Assembly (NCBI GenBank): GCA_037176725.1
Contig: JAZBRS010000026.1
Location: 106,375,501 to 106,439,500, forward strand
Reading direction: 5' to 3'
From: Posidonia oceanica
Taxonomy: Eukaryota; Streptophyta; Magnoliopsida; Alismatales; Posidoniaceae
Length of the DNA: 64,000 nt
Position numbers and translations under genes: made by a program. Under the pieces are notes generated by a model that was given only the letters and a program-made list of their open reading frames with translations, searched no databases and was not told where the DNA came from. Positions 33,663-45,378 of the stretch are shown piece after piece (within the stretch, counting starts at the first letter, position 1; every line of letters begins with the position of its first letter).

Positions 33663-36517
33663 TCACGTTACTTCTGCGCACATTTCTGTGGTGTAGCTGT
33701 AACGGACGCGATGGGTGTTCAGGGTTAAATCAATAACCACTGGAGCACGTGTCGCGAGCACAGGAGGGGTTACAAGGGGACCTACTGGGTATTGAGGTCT
33801 ATGGTAAGGTTGTTGGGGTGGGAAGGCAGGGGCTAACTGAGGTTTGCCTAAAAGATGTATGGGGGATTCTAGCTGAGGCTGCCTTAAGAGGTGGACAGGG
33901 GATCTAGGCTGGGCTCTAGCTAGGAGGTGTACAGGGGGTTGAGCCTGAGGAAGCATAGCAGGAGGTGCGAAGGGGCGCTCCGGCCTAGCACGTGGTCGGA
34001 TCATGTGAACTCCCGACTCGGAGCTGGCAACTACCGCGCGATAGAGATTGATGGGGAATGGCTCAGAGATATCAGAAATAAGATCAGAAGGGTCTACAAC
34101 AGAGGTAGTAGGCCCGGAAGGAAAGACAGAGTGGATGCCTAAGGTTCCTGCCCCTCCAGAATAAGTGTGCTCCGGTAGGGGTTGGTGGATGATGCCAGAA
34201 TGAGGGGGAACTGCTGAATGTGCAGATGCATGTGTGTGTGCTTGAGTGGATGCCTCGTGCGTGTCAATCACAATCATTTCTGATTCGATTAGATCCTGAA
34301 TAGCGTTCCGCAGGGAGTAGCAATTGTCCGTCGAATGCCCGATGCTTCGATGGAAATTGCAGAAGAGGTTCGCCTTAAACCAATGCGGCAAAGGATTTGG
34401 GGGCGGACGAACCTCCGGGAACTTCAGGAGTGATGCAACCTTCGGCAAGATGACCGTGAGCGGTTCCACCAGTGGGGCGAATTTTCGCTTCTCAATGGGT
34501 GGCCTTCTTTGCCTCTGGTATGAGCCTTGCTGAACCGGTGCGGCAGGGTAGATCGGTCTAGTGGTTGTGATCTGTGGTGTGGGTGGATTCCTAGGTGCAG
34601 GAGCATACACCATCTGAGCTGGGGCAGGCCGGGATGGCAAGCGAACAGGCACAGCAGGAGAGTCAACGAATGCAATAGCGGTTTTCGGTGAATCCTTCTT
34701 CTTTGGTCGGTTGTTGCTGCTGCCGCTGTTGTTGTTGGAGGCGCTACTATTAGCACTGTTACTGTTGATCGCGGCCTGCTTAGCGAACGCAGAGAGAGCC
34801 GGGATGTTGCCACTCCGCAAAGAACTCTCCACGCGCGCTCTAGCTCAGATAAGTGCTGCAAAAGTAGTGACTGGTTGAATGCTAAGCAGAGCTCCAAGAG
34901 ATGGCTGCGCTCCTTTGATAACGATTTCAATAGACTCCTCGTCAGTGGGTCTATCTCGGACTTGTGAGGCAAGGGCACGCCAGCGGCCGACGTACTCCTC
35001 GAACGGATCGCTGGAATTCTGCTTGATTGCGATCAAGTCCGCCCTCTTTAGGACTAGATCGAGGTTGAAGGAGTACTGTTCCAGGAACGCCTGACTGAGG
35101 TCGTTCCAAGTCTTGATGGCTGACATATCAAGTGATGTGAACAACTTGAGTGCCGGCCCAATCAAGCTCTTCTGGAACAGGTGGATCAGCAACCTCTCGT
35201 CAGCCTGAAGCTGAGCGAGATCACCGCAATACGCCTTCAGGTGTGCTACGGGGCAGCCCCTACCATTGTATTTCTCGAAGTCTGGGATTTTAAACTTCGG
35301 AGGGAGTACCGCCTCTGGAAAGCAGCAGAGGTTCCGAAATTAGTAGGTCTGGTGCTCAGTACCCTGCACTAGTCGTAGTGCCTTCTCCAAGACGTCCATC
35401 CGGTTGTTGATGGGGTCTGGATTTGCTGCCATAGGAGAGGGATCCGCAGGGGTATTGAGCACATACGTCGAATGGGTCACACTTAAGTGCTCCTCCGGAT
35501 CTACCATAGCGTCGCCTGGTGGAGCAACGGGATGGCCGGCGTATCCATGCTGGGGAACTGTGTATGCTGGAATGAATGCGGGATTCTGGGCCTGATGCAG
35601 GGGAGAAGGGTAGAAGACATGCTGTGCTGTGGGAGGAGTAGGATGCTGGAGCCCCAGTTGCTGTACAGGCGGGGTGCCAGACAGCGAGCCAGTGGAGTAC
35701 TGGGCTCCAGCCAGCCCAAAGGACTGGCCACCAGGGGGAAGAGGAGTATGCTGTGCTAAGTGTTGTGCAGAAGGAGGCGGTAACCGGGTCCCCATCGTCG
35801 GAACCGTGAGCAGTTGCGACGATGGTCGAGGCGGAGGTGTGGAGGTAGATGCATGAAATGTAGGAACTGGCCTCAAAGGAACCTCAGGGGCGACAGGAGC
35901 AGAAGAGGGACGAACCGATAGAGCCATGCCCTGCAGTCTCTGAGCAAGCTCCATCAGGTGCTGGTACTGAGCTTCAGGCGTTCCGTCAGCAGTAACGCTG
36001 AAGTGCAGTGCCGGCGAGGATTGAGAGGCAAATGGCACGGACACAGATTGGCCGTGAGGAGTAGGTGCTATAGCAAAAGTCGCAGCAGCAATAGGAGGGA
36101 TGTCAAAGGCGACGTATCCCTAGGAAGGAGGGGGCAGTGGCGTCTCCAAAGCGTGAGTAACGGTCATCAAGATAGACTCGGCGACCGGATCCGGAGGAAG
36201 AGATGCTTGCCACTGTCCCGGGACATGCTGAGATCCTAGAGGCGTCAGGAGAGGAAACCTTGGCGTTGGAGGAGGAACAAGAGAGGCAGAAGGAGCAACC
36301 GGAGGGACCGGAACGGAAACACCCTCCGTGACAGGAGTGAAGAGAGGCTCACTGACGTACTAGGTCATTGCTGACCTAGAGCGCGTGAGAACAGGACTGC
36401 GATTGGTATGCAAGCGGTGATTCCTAGTAGGAGCTATCGTCGCAAAGGCGGATAGCTCAGAAGGGGAATGGTCGCGAACAAGATCGCAACAAGGGTGCCA
36501 GTAAGGGACGGTACTCA
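33663..36517 (-). pseudogene. gag polyprotein, Ogre copy 2, broken
   Basis: It is collinear with the copy 1 gag. The N-terminal Pro-rich part has TAG at 36360-36362 and 36120-36122 and TAA at 35340-35342, each a CAG or CAA in copy 1. The capsid core lies at 35192-34845 (TWNDLSQAFLEQYSFN). The C-terminal frame 34832-33663 has the CNFHRSIGHSTDNC knuckle. It ends EMCAEVT-stop, with the protease frame overlapping in a different frame, exactly as in copy 1. That suggests a normal gag/pol frame change in this family. Confidence 0.87.
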
Positions 36518-36519
36518 AG

Positions 36520-37687
36520 CTCCAGCAAAGAGAACTCGCTTACCGATCACTGCTGACACAGACAGAGACAAACAAGAGTCAGAAACTGAAAGACATATGC
36601 AAATGAGTTAAGTTAGATGGCATGAATGATATGCATGCTTTCTAGTATGCCCCCTCACCTATCTATTGTATCCTAGCAGGTGATCTACTTCGGGTATCCC
36701 CGGGTGTACGGGTCACCGACTCAGGTCAGAAAAAGTAGGCTCTCTGTCGAACTCCTAGCCAAAGCTGAGGAAATAACAGGGTGGTGCGTTGGTGGCCCTG
36801 ACCCCGCCAAAGCATGGGTAGTACACTCCACTACACCGACACGACCCCTGGACAAAGGGGGGACAGACCGACCGACTTGGCCACGCCAAAAGCAATGGAA
36901 CAAGGGGTCGGGACCATCCTTCGCAAACTAGTAGATGGACTCAGATGAGAAGAATGCATGCCCTATATGATGCTTATGCAAATGCTTAAAGCTTTTTATC
37001 TTGCACATTTTATTAGACCAAGGGGATGCAGGATTGTTTGAAGTCTCTAGTTGCTCCTAGAAGTTCTTTTTACTTGCCGTTTTTAGTTAACCATAGGGAG
37101 AGCAAACAAGTCTCTACTGTCCTAGGCATGGCATGTGCGAAAGGGAAGAAAATCAGTCGAATATGGCAAGCAAACAGCATACAACATAGCAAAAGGCAAG
37201 TGCATGGCATGTGCGAGTGTTTGTGAGCATAATAGTGAAGAAAAAGCATTCATCATGTCAAAAGGCATGTATACAGGACATGTGCGTGTGTAGTGACATA
37301 GCAGATGTGTAAAAGAAAGCATTCATCATTCAAAAAGCATGTATTATTGCCAAACAAGTATGTAGACGTGCATTGAGCAAGAAAGAAAGCAACAATAAGT
37401 AAGCAAGATAAAGTAAGGTAAAGACAGGTAAGCTGTAAAGCAAATAAGAGTAGAAGCAAGGAAATAAACAAGTAAGCAAGCAACGAAGGCAGAACAGGGC
37501 AAAACAGAGCGCGAACCAAGGCAAAAGAGGTGCAAAACCTAAGCGGAGTAGCCGCAAGGCGACTCGCTAGGAGTTTGCACAGAAGAGCAACCAAAACAGG
37601 CAAAGAAGGCACAAAAGGCAGACAAAGACAAGCAGAACTGTGAAAGCGGCGAACGAAAAGCCAAAAACGAAAGCCGGAGTCTGCTGT
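36520..37687 (-). other. 5' leader of Ogre copy 2
   Basis: Untranslated region between the primer-binding site and gag, similar throughout to 18640-19788. I see no gene in it. Confidence 0.65.
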
Positions 37688-37704
37688 CCCCAGCAGAGTC
37701 GCCA
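37688..37704 (-). other. Primer-binding site, tRNA-Arg type, Ogre copy 2
   Basis: CCCCAGCAGAGTCGCCA on the plus strand, one mismatch from the copy 1 site (G to A at the eighth base). It is one nucleotide inside the LTR that starts at 37706. Confidence 0.9.
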
Positions 37705-38349
37705 CTGTAGTAATCCCAATCAGAATCAGGTTTACTATTAGCGGCGATGTCCGAGGAGTAGGGCTCAACTCGAAAACACTTAAAATAGGGGAGAAAAGAT
37801 AAGAAAAGAAGAAAGTAAGACAATTCAGAGTCGCCACCGTGTCTATTATCGGGAGACAAGGAAAATCGAGGGAAATGCCTGAGTTAACACGTAAAACCAA
37901 GCATGGGATGCAATGCAAAGCAATGGAAAACAAATGCAAATGAATGCAAATGAGATGACTCATGCCTAGGATAAGGGCAATATGGTCATTGCGGGCCAAA
38001 AGACTGGGCAAGGATTCCTGTTACGTGCGGGGAAGGTGTTAGGCACCCCCGACACGCCCGAGAATCAGTCTTTCTAGGCTTACGCTCGCATACGCAGGAA
38101 AATGCAGGTTTGAATGCCTAAATGCCAATGAATGCCTGAATGAATGCTCATAGGTGTGCTCTAAGTGCTGGGATGCAATGCAAGGAAGTAAACGTACAGT
38201 CTAAGTGCTCAGTAGCGTTGTCTGTGTTCCGAACCGGGCGGAACCTGGCTCGTGAGAACTCCAGGCAGTAAGCATCACTGCCCTATATGCAAATGCAGAC
38301 GGAAAAGTAAAACGGTGGTAAAACCAAGCAATACAGGCAACATGCAAGA

Positions 38350-38805
38350 GAAAACGGCGTAAAGCACGCGAAACAACGCGAGAAACGAGAGCGGCATGCG
38401 AAACGGTGCAAGAAAACGAGGCGGCACGCGAAACGGTGCAAGAAACAAGAACGGCACGCAAAACGGTGCAAGAAAGCAAAGCCAGCACGCAAAACGGTGC
38501 GAGAAACAAGAGCGGATACGCAAAACGGTGCAAAAAACAAAGCGGACACGCGAAATGGTGCCAAAAGTAGAGCAGGCACGCGAAACGATGCCAAAAATAG
38601 AGCGGACACGCAAATGATGCCAAACGCAGAGCGGGCACGCGAAACGGTGCCAAAAACAGATTGGACACGCAAGACGGTGCCAAAAACAGAGCGGGCACGC
38701 AAAACGGTGCCAAAAACAGAGTAGGCACGCAAAACGGTGTCAAAAGTAAAGCGGGCACGCAAAACGGTGCCAAAAACAGAGCGGGCATGCAAAACTGTGC
38801 AAAAG
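38350..38805. repeat. 30-bp tandem repeats in LTR 37706-43699
   Basis: About 14-15 copies of the same 30-bp family (gcgggcacgcaaaacggtgccaaaaacaga and variants). It sits at the same relative position as the arrays in the other two LTRs but with a different copy number. Confidence 0.92.
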
Positions 38806-39863
38806 CAGGCTGAATAAAGCATCGATAAAACCATGCAAATGCAAATGCTAAGAAAAAGAGCAGGAGGAGCAAAGGAGAGGTAAACAGCGCAAGTATGAGA
38901 ACGAGCGCCGTTTAAAGACAACGGAAAGTAGGTGTTTTGACCTACAAAGGGGAAAGGAAACAAGTGGAAGGATTACCACTGTTTTGTCATTGTTTCCCAG
39001 CAAAATGTCCCATGATGTGTCTCGCACGCTGCTAAGAGCTCGCGATGCGATCGGATCGTGGGAAAGGGGGAAGAAAGTTGCAATTAGTGGTGAATCCAGG
39101 GGAAGCGCAACACAAAAACACCGAGAGTACGCAAAAAGAGGAAGCAGAGTTGATAGATAAGAAGAGGAAGTCCTATCCTTCATGCTCGAGAAACAGAAAG
39201 CAAAAACAATGCATGGAATGCAAATGGTGTGCCAAAGAATGTTGTGCGGGGGTTCAAGAGGACTTACCTTGGAAATCTGAAGCCTGATCTGAAATCTGAT
39301 TGGTCCATGCTGAAGAGTGCTCCGCCGGGGTCGTCCAGGTAGCTTGATTGAGAAGATCCAACGGTCGGATCTGAAGATATCCCAGCTTCAAGGCAGAGGG
39401 ACCAGAATAGGGGAGAAGAATGGATCTAGGTGTACAGGAGGTCCTAGGGGTGTGTAAAATAGGTCCTCCCATGTAAATGGGAGCTAAGAATGCTTAAGTG
39501 TATGCAGGAATGCCAAAATGCAAGAATGCGTGAGTGCAATGCATGCAGAATGCAAGGAAAGACTTAAGGATATTTTTCAGAAAAAGCTGGAATCTACATG
39601 CAATTTTGAAAAAGTGGGGGTCTAAATGCAAGGATTTTGAAAAGCTGGGGGCTTTTATGCAAGGTTTTTTGAAAATTGGGGGGGTCTGAGTGCAATTTTG
39701 CAAAATGCAGGGTTTAAAATGCAATTTTTCAAGATAGACATGCATCAGGACAAGTTTTGAAATCATATGGGAGATTGGCATGCAATTTTGAAATCAACAG
39801 GGTCTAAAATGCAATTTTTCCAGCAAAACAGGGGTCTGAGTGGTCTGGGAATGCAAACAGGGG

Positions 39864-40105
39864 ACCTATATGCAATTTTTAAATCATGCGGGGTCTAAAA
39901 TGCAATTTTATAAGCAAAATATGCATTTAAATGATTTTTACAAGCATGCAGAGGACCTATGTGCAATTTTCAAATCATGTAGGGTCAAAAATGCAATTTT
40001 ACAAGCAAAATATGCATTTAAATGACAGGCAGAGGACTAATATGCAATTTTCAAATCATGTAGGGTCAAAAATGCAATTTTACAAGCAAAATATGCATTT
40101 AAATG
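39864..40105. repeat. Tandem repeat, 82-90 bp, 3 copies, within LTR
   Basis: The unit has tatgcaattttcaaatcatg ... agcaaaatatgcatttaaatg three times in succession. It is a local expansion of the tgcaattt-rich zone seen in the other LTRs. Confidence 0.85.
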
Positions 40106-43100
40106 TATGCTGTGCATGATGAAGGACCTATATGCAAAAATCAGATAATGTAAGGGAAAATAATGCAATGTAGTAAGAAAAATTGAAAAATAAAACCTAA
40201 GTTAACAAATTAGAGGATTAAATTGCAAATAAGAAAAGCAACAGGGACTAAAAATGCAATTTATCAAGGTAAAATTAAAGCATTAAATTAGATTAACTAC
40301 AGAAGGACTAACATGCAATAATAGAAAGCTAGAGGGCCAGAACTTAAACAAAATACTGAAGAGAAGCACTGTAGAAGGACTAACATGTAATTAACTGATT
40401 TTTTAAATTTTTCATGCAATTTCATAAGGTTTACATACGAAATTAAATGAATGATAAACAGGAGTAGGACCAGAATGCAAATAAGCGAGAAGGCAAGACA
40501 AATATGCAATTTTATAACAAAGAAGCATGGTAAAGAGAAAATAAATGCACAGTAACATTAGCAGCGGCGACCACTGTAGCAGATGGCTACCAGTGGTCGG
40601 GAACTGCGGAGGGGGGAGGCTGGTGAGGCGTTGACCGGTCGGCGATGCTCTCCGGAGCTCGGCGGAGGTCTGGGCTGCGTCGGTGGCTCGTGACGCGGCC
40701 TGAGGATGATCGGAGACGACGACGGAGCCTGACAGAGAGTTTTGGAGCAGACCGGGTGATCAGAGCGTCGCCGTGGCATTCTGAGGCCACCAGAGTGATC
40801 CTGGGGTCCGTGCGGTCCTCGGGCGACGATCGGATGTGAGTTCTGCTGCTGGAGCGACGATTCCAGTCGCGGAGCTCGCCGGAGAAGACGAGACGACGGC
40901 GGCGACGACTCGGCGGAAGAGGGGAGGAAACAGCATTCTAACAGGCGGAAAAGCACAAGAAGAGAAGAACTAGGCTACAGGGGAAGAATGGTACCTTTTC
41001 GTGGGCTGAAGTGCTCTCCCGACGTCTGGTGCTTCAGTGATCGCCGGCGGAGATCGTCCGGCTGGTGCAGGCGTCGTCGACTGCTCGGGAGGGTCGGGAT
41101 CGGATCAGCGGAGTGCTCCGGAGCTTCCTGGATGGTCGGAGCGAAGCTTTGTAGTGTGGAGCGGGATTTCGCTTCTATGGGTTCACAGAAGATGGTCGGA
41201 GGTGGGGGTGGTGATGTACTGCCCTCTGGATCAGTTGGAAGGCTCAGGCGAGCTTCTGGAGTCTCAGTGAGTGTCGCCGGAAGGTTGAATTGGACAGTGG
41301 AGGCCTGGGGTGGAAGATGGCAGACATGTGGATTTTCTGGCAGAGAAATGGCTAAGTGTTTGTAGTTGAGGGTTGGTGCTGTGGTGAGGGTGAAGGCTAA
41401 CGCCCAGGTGGGTTAGGAAGGTGGTGCTTCAGGGAGTTGGGCGGTGGAGTTTGGGAAGGTTTAGTGGGTTGCAGTGTCGGGAATTTTTGAAGAGGTGGTG
41501 TTGGGTTGCTGCTGTGGTTTCAGGGTGTTCGGGGGGAAATGCTGGGTTGAATTGGGGAGTGGAAGGGATGAAGGTGATGCTGAGAATCTGGGTGAGTTTG
41601 GGGGACGGATTGGAAGAGATTTGTCGGGTGTTGGAGGCTGATTTCAGGTGGAAAGGAAAGGGGAGGAGGGTTGCTGAATTTCAGTGGGGAAGATGGAGAA
41701 GAATGGGTGCTGGATGCTCTGATTTCTCTCGCTCTCTCCTGGACGATCAAAAAGGCCATGGAGGAGGAGAAGATTCGAGGCTTTAAGCAGCTGGAGGATC
41801 AAGGTGCGCTGGGGATTTGAATCTCCATCGGCGGGAGCTGCTGCTGATGGGAGAGGAGCAGCCGGCGAGAGGACGGGCAGTAAATGCCCCTGGAGAAGCC
41901 GCTGGGACGCGAGAGAGGAAGGTGCGAGCTGGAGCTGATGGGATTGAGAGGGAGAAGTTGAAATTCAAAGAGGAGAGGGAGAGAGCTGGTGGGAGGGAAC
42001 TGTGGAGGAAGAAGAAGAAGAAGAGGAAGAAGGAGGGAGAAGGAGGCTGAGTGCGGGCGCGGGCCGGGCCTGGCGAAGGAAAAGAAAAAAGAAAAAAGAA
42101 AGAAAGAAGGAAGGAGGGGAACGGGCCGGACTGGGCCCAGCAGAAGAAAAATAGGAAAAAGAATAGAAAGAAAGGGAGAACGAAAAGAGGAAGAGAAAGA
42201 AGAGAAATAAATTAGATAAAAACAAAATAAAAATAGATAAAGTTATTTAAATGATTGTGCTTTAAGTTAGGACCTTGATTAAGTTTTTTAATGATTGTTT
42301 TTTAGTTAATTAATTAGGTTTAGAGAGATTTAGTCTTGATTAGGGTTTTTAGGGTTTTGTTTATTTTGATTTGTTTTTGATCTTGATTAAATGTTTGTTA
42401 AGTCTTTTAAGTTGTTGTTTTTTTTTAATTATGTTTTTCTTGTTAAGTACTTGGGACGTTAATTAGGATTTTTTAAAGTTTGTTTTGAGATTAATTAGGG
42501 TGAGTTTTAGATTTTTGATTTTAGGTTTTTAGGTTTTAGGTTTTCTCTAAATTGCTTTTTGATTTTCTTTAAATGTTTGTTGAGGTTTTTAATTGTTTTT
42601 TAGTTAAGTTTTTCTTGTTAAGTTTTTCATTAAGTGTTTTTTGGATTTTTGATTGTTTGTTTTTATTTTTTAATTAAGTCTTTGAATTGTTCTTTTCATA
42701 TTTGTTAAGTTAGGTTTCTCTTTTCCTTAATTAGTTGTCTTGGCATTTTTTAATTGTTTTCTTTCTTTTGGGGAATTGTTTTTGATTGTTTTTTAGTTGG
42801 ATTTTTACTTTTGTTTGTTTTGGTTGCTTTTTGATTTTTTTCTCGATTTTACAGCATTTCTTTTGGTTTGTTTTGCATTTTTTAAGTTGCACTCTTGATT
42901 TTCCATTTTGGCTAGATTCAGTTAGGTTTAGGGTTTTAATTGTTTGTTTAATGTTTTTAATTATTTATTTAGGATTTTGGTTTGTTTTCCTTTTCGTTTT
43001 ACTGTTTTTGAAAGTTTTTAGGGATTTAGCAGGAGAAAAGAAAAGGAAATTGAAAGGAAGAAGGAAAAGGAGAAATGGAGGAGTAAAGAGGAAAGAGAGG

Positions 43101-43699
43101 AGTTGAAAGAAAATAATTTTCTAAAAATCAAAGAAAGTGGTAAAAATAAGATAAAAATAGAAATAAGATTGAGAAGAGATAGAAGCACAGGGGGGCCCAC
43201 AGCCAGGCAAGAAAAAGAGAGAGAAGGGGATGAAAAGAAGGAGGATAATCAGGAGAGAGAGAGAGGAGAGAGAAAAGAATAATGTAGGAGAGAGAAAAGG
43301 ATAATTTAGGTAAAAGGAGGGTTTAGAGGTTTTGAAAAGGGGTGAATTTTGGAGAATGTGTAGCCTAGGGTCGCTAGTGCTGGTTCTAGGGTTTGGTTTG
43401 GTTTTGAGAAGGTTTTGGAAGGGTTTTGAGGTGTAGAAAAATGGTAGTTTTTTCTAGACTTTCTAGGGGTTTTGGGAATGGTTTTGGGTTGAGAATTTCT
43501 AAGGGTTTGGGTAGGTTTGCTAAGTTGGGAATGGTGGATTTTTCTATAGTTTTTGGGAAAGGGGTGTAAGTTTAGGTCAAGTTTGGGCTTGTTTTGAAGG
43601 GTAAGATGAAAAGGAGGGTGTAGGTTTGACCTAGGTTTGGATCCATAAGTCACCAGAGAACTCCAACTGATTCAAGCCTGTCAAAATGGGGTGTCAACA

Positions 43700-43716
43700 G
43701 ATGCCCCTCCCTGAGC
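43700..43716 (-). other. Polypurine tract next to 3' LTR of the third Ogre unit
   Basis: The plus strand reads GATGCCCCTCCCTGAGC. On the sense strand this is a purine run (AGGGAGGGG) directly before the LTR start TGTTGACA. It would prime plus-strand synthesis. It shows that 37706-43699 acts as a 3' LTR for the sequence to its right. Confidence 0.8.
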
Positions 43717-44261
43717 TAGGTCAAGCGAAGCGAGACCGCTGCTCAGGGTTGACGAGACACCCCATCTGACCGGCGGGAGTAGAGGTTTGCTATGGGCGTG
43801 AACTACTTATTCGGCGGATGCACCGAAAATCGTATCCCGTTGCCGCGATGCAAAGATGTAGGTGCAGATGAATGGGATGCAAAGTATGCAATGCATGCTA
43901 ATGCAAATGCAATGCAAATGTTAGTACAAAAGTTAGTGCAGCTAGAATGCTGATGCAGCAGAAAATGGTGGTGATGCTAGACTAGTATGCAGTGCTAAAA
44001 AGGAAAAGGTGCAAAAGGGGGATGCAAAAGAAGAATGCTAAAAAGGAAAACGTGATGTGGCGCAAGACTCGGCAGATAGGCCAAATTTGCGCGACAAGGC
44101 GAGAAAGAAAAGGTGCAACTTGTCCCCGCTTGGGGAGCAGGCTAGCAAAAGAAGTGCGAGGGGAGAGAGGCCGACTCCCCGATCGCAGAGGGATGCGGGA
44201 CTTTGCTTTCCTGGGGCAAAGTCGCGCGAAGAAGGTGATAAGGTGTCGGGCTTATCGGCCG
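43717..44261 (-). other. Ogre 3'UTR between tandem repeats and polypurine tract
   Basis: This is non-coding sequence of the third Ogre unit. It includes runs of atgcaaatgcaatgcaaatg near 43890 and ends at the first gatagttt repeat. Short frames on the plus strand (43992-44324) are Lys/Arg-rich and match nothing I recognise. Confidence 0.65.
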
Positions 44262-45178
44262 GATAGTTTACGGTCCTATCAATCGGAAGTGATAGTTTAC
44301 GGACCTATCAACCGGAAGCGATAGTTTACGGACCTATCAACCGGAAGCAGTTGTGAGTGATAGTTACTGGATATCAGCCGTATAACATGGTTGTGCAGGA
44401 TAGTTTACGGTCCTATCAACCGGGAGCGATAGTTTACGAGCCTATCAATCGGGAGTGATAGTTTACGGGCCTATCAACCGGGAGCGATAGTTTACGGTCC
44501 TATCAACCGGAAGCACAAACCATGAGTGATAGTTACTGGATATCAGCCGTATAACGCAAATGCCAGAGAATGATAGTTTACGGTCCTATCAACCGGGAGC
44601 GATGTTTTACGGACCTATCAACCCGAAAGGGCATTTGCGAGTGATAGTTACTGGATATCATCCGTATAACATGATTGGCGCAGCGATAGTTTACGGTCCT
44701 ATCAACCGGAAGCGATAGTTTACGGACCTATCAACCGGGAGCGATAGTTTACGGACCTATCAACCGGAAAGTGCAATCATGAGGGATAGTTATTGGTTAT
44801 CAGCCGTATAATGCAATTGCAAGTGATAGTTTACGGTCCTATCAACCGGAAGCGATAGTTTACGGGCCTATCAACCGGGAGCGATAGTTTACGGACCTAT
44901 CAACCGGAAGCGATAGTTTACGGTCCTATCAACCGGAAAATGCAATTGCAAGGGACAGTTACTGGATGTCAGCCGTATAACGTAATTGCAAGTGATAGTT
45001 TTGGATATCAGCCAAGGTTGAGTTTTGGATCATCAGCCAGAGAATGATAGTTTACGGTCCTATCAATCGAAAAGTGCAATTACGAGGGACAGTTACTGGA
45101 TGTCAGCCGTATAAGACAACTGCGAGCTGGATAAGACACCAGCCCAAGATGATAGTTTACGGTCCTATCAACCGGAAA
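44262..45178 (-). repeat. 3'UTR tandem repeats, about 29-bp gatagttt type
   Basis: Roughly 25-30 units with the core GATAGTTTACGG(A/T/G)CCTATC are interspersed at intervals with GATAGTTACTGGATATC units followed by agccgtata. Each unit carries a GATAG/CTATC inverted pair. It is homologous to 1-340 of Ogre copy 1 but longer. Confidence 0.92.
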
Positions 45179-45181
45179 GAG

Positions 45182-45378
45182 CAGAGATTGATTGATTGAT
45201 TGATGATTGATGATTGATATTGATAAGAAAAAGAGGATTGATTGATATTGATAAGAAAAAGAGTGATTGATTGATATTGATAAGATAAAGAGGATTGATT
45301 GATATTGATAAGAAAAAGAGTGATTGATTGATATTGATAAGAAAAAGAGGATTGATTGATATTGATAAGAAAAAGAGA
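45182..45378 (-). repeat. 3'UTR tandem repeats, gattgatattgataag type
   Basis: About six to seven units of gattgattgatattgataagaaaaagag. Position between the two hairpin-type arrays is the same as at 345-475. Confidence 0.88.

Larger units (their letters stand above)
25772..37705 (-). mobile_element. Tat/Ogre-type retrotransposon, copy 2, internal region interrupted by copy 1
   Basis: It has the same gene order as copy 1: leader, gag, protease with G-patch, reverse transcriptase, two RNase H domains, integrase and a DUF7745-like ORF. The 5' LTR is 37706-43699 with a primer-binding site at 37688-37704. The accessory ORF is cut at 25772, where copy 1 inserted, so the rest of copy 2 must lie left of the window if it survives. 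Nucleotide agreement with copy 1 is high across the coding regions by eye. Stops and small frameshifts are more numerous than in copy 1. Confidence 0.93.
37706..43699 (-). repeat. Shared Ogre LTR (5,994 bp): 5' LTR of copy 2 and 3' LTR of a truncated third unit
   Basis: It begins TGTAGTAATCCC next to a primer-binding site and ends GGTGTCAACA next to a polypyrimidine run (polypurine on the sense strand). It therefore has 5' LTR context on one side and 3' LTR context on the other. Inside are 30-bp repeats (38350-38805), an 82-90-bp triplication (39864-40105), a GC-rich block (40550-42200), a T-rich block (42220-43020) and GA-rich sequence. Confidence 0.92.
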
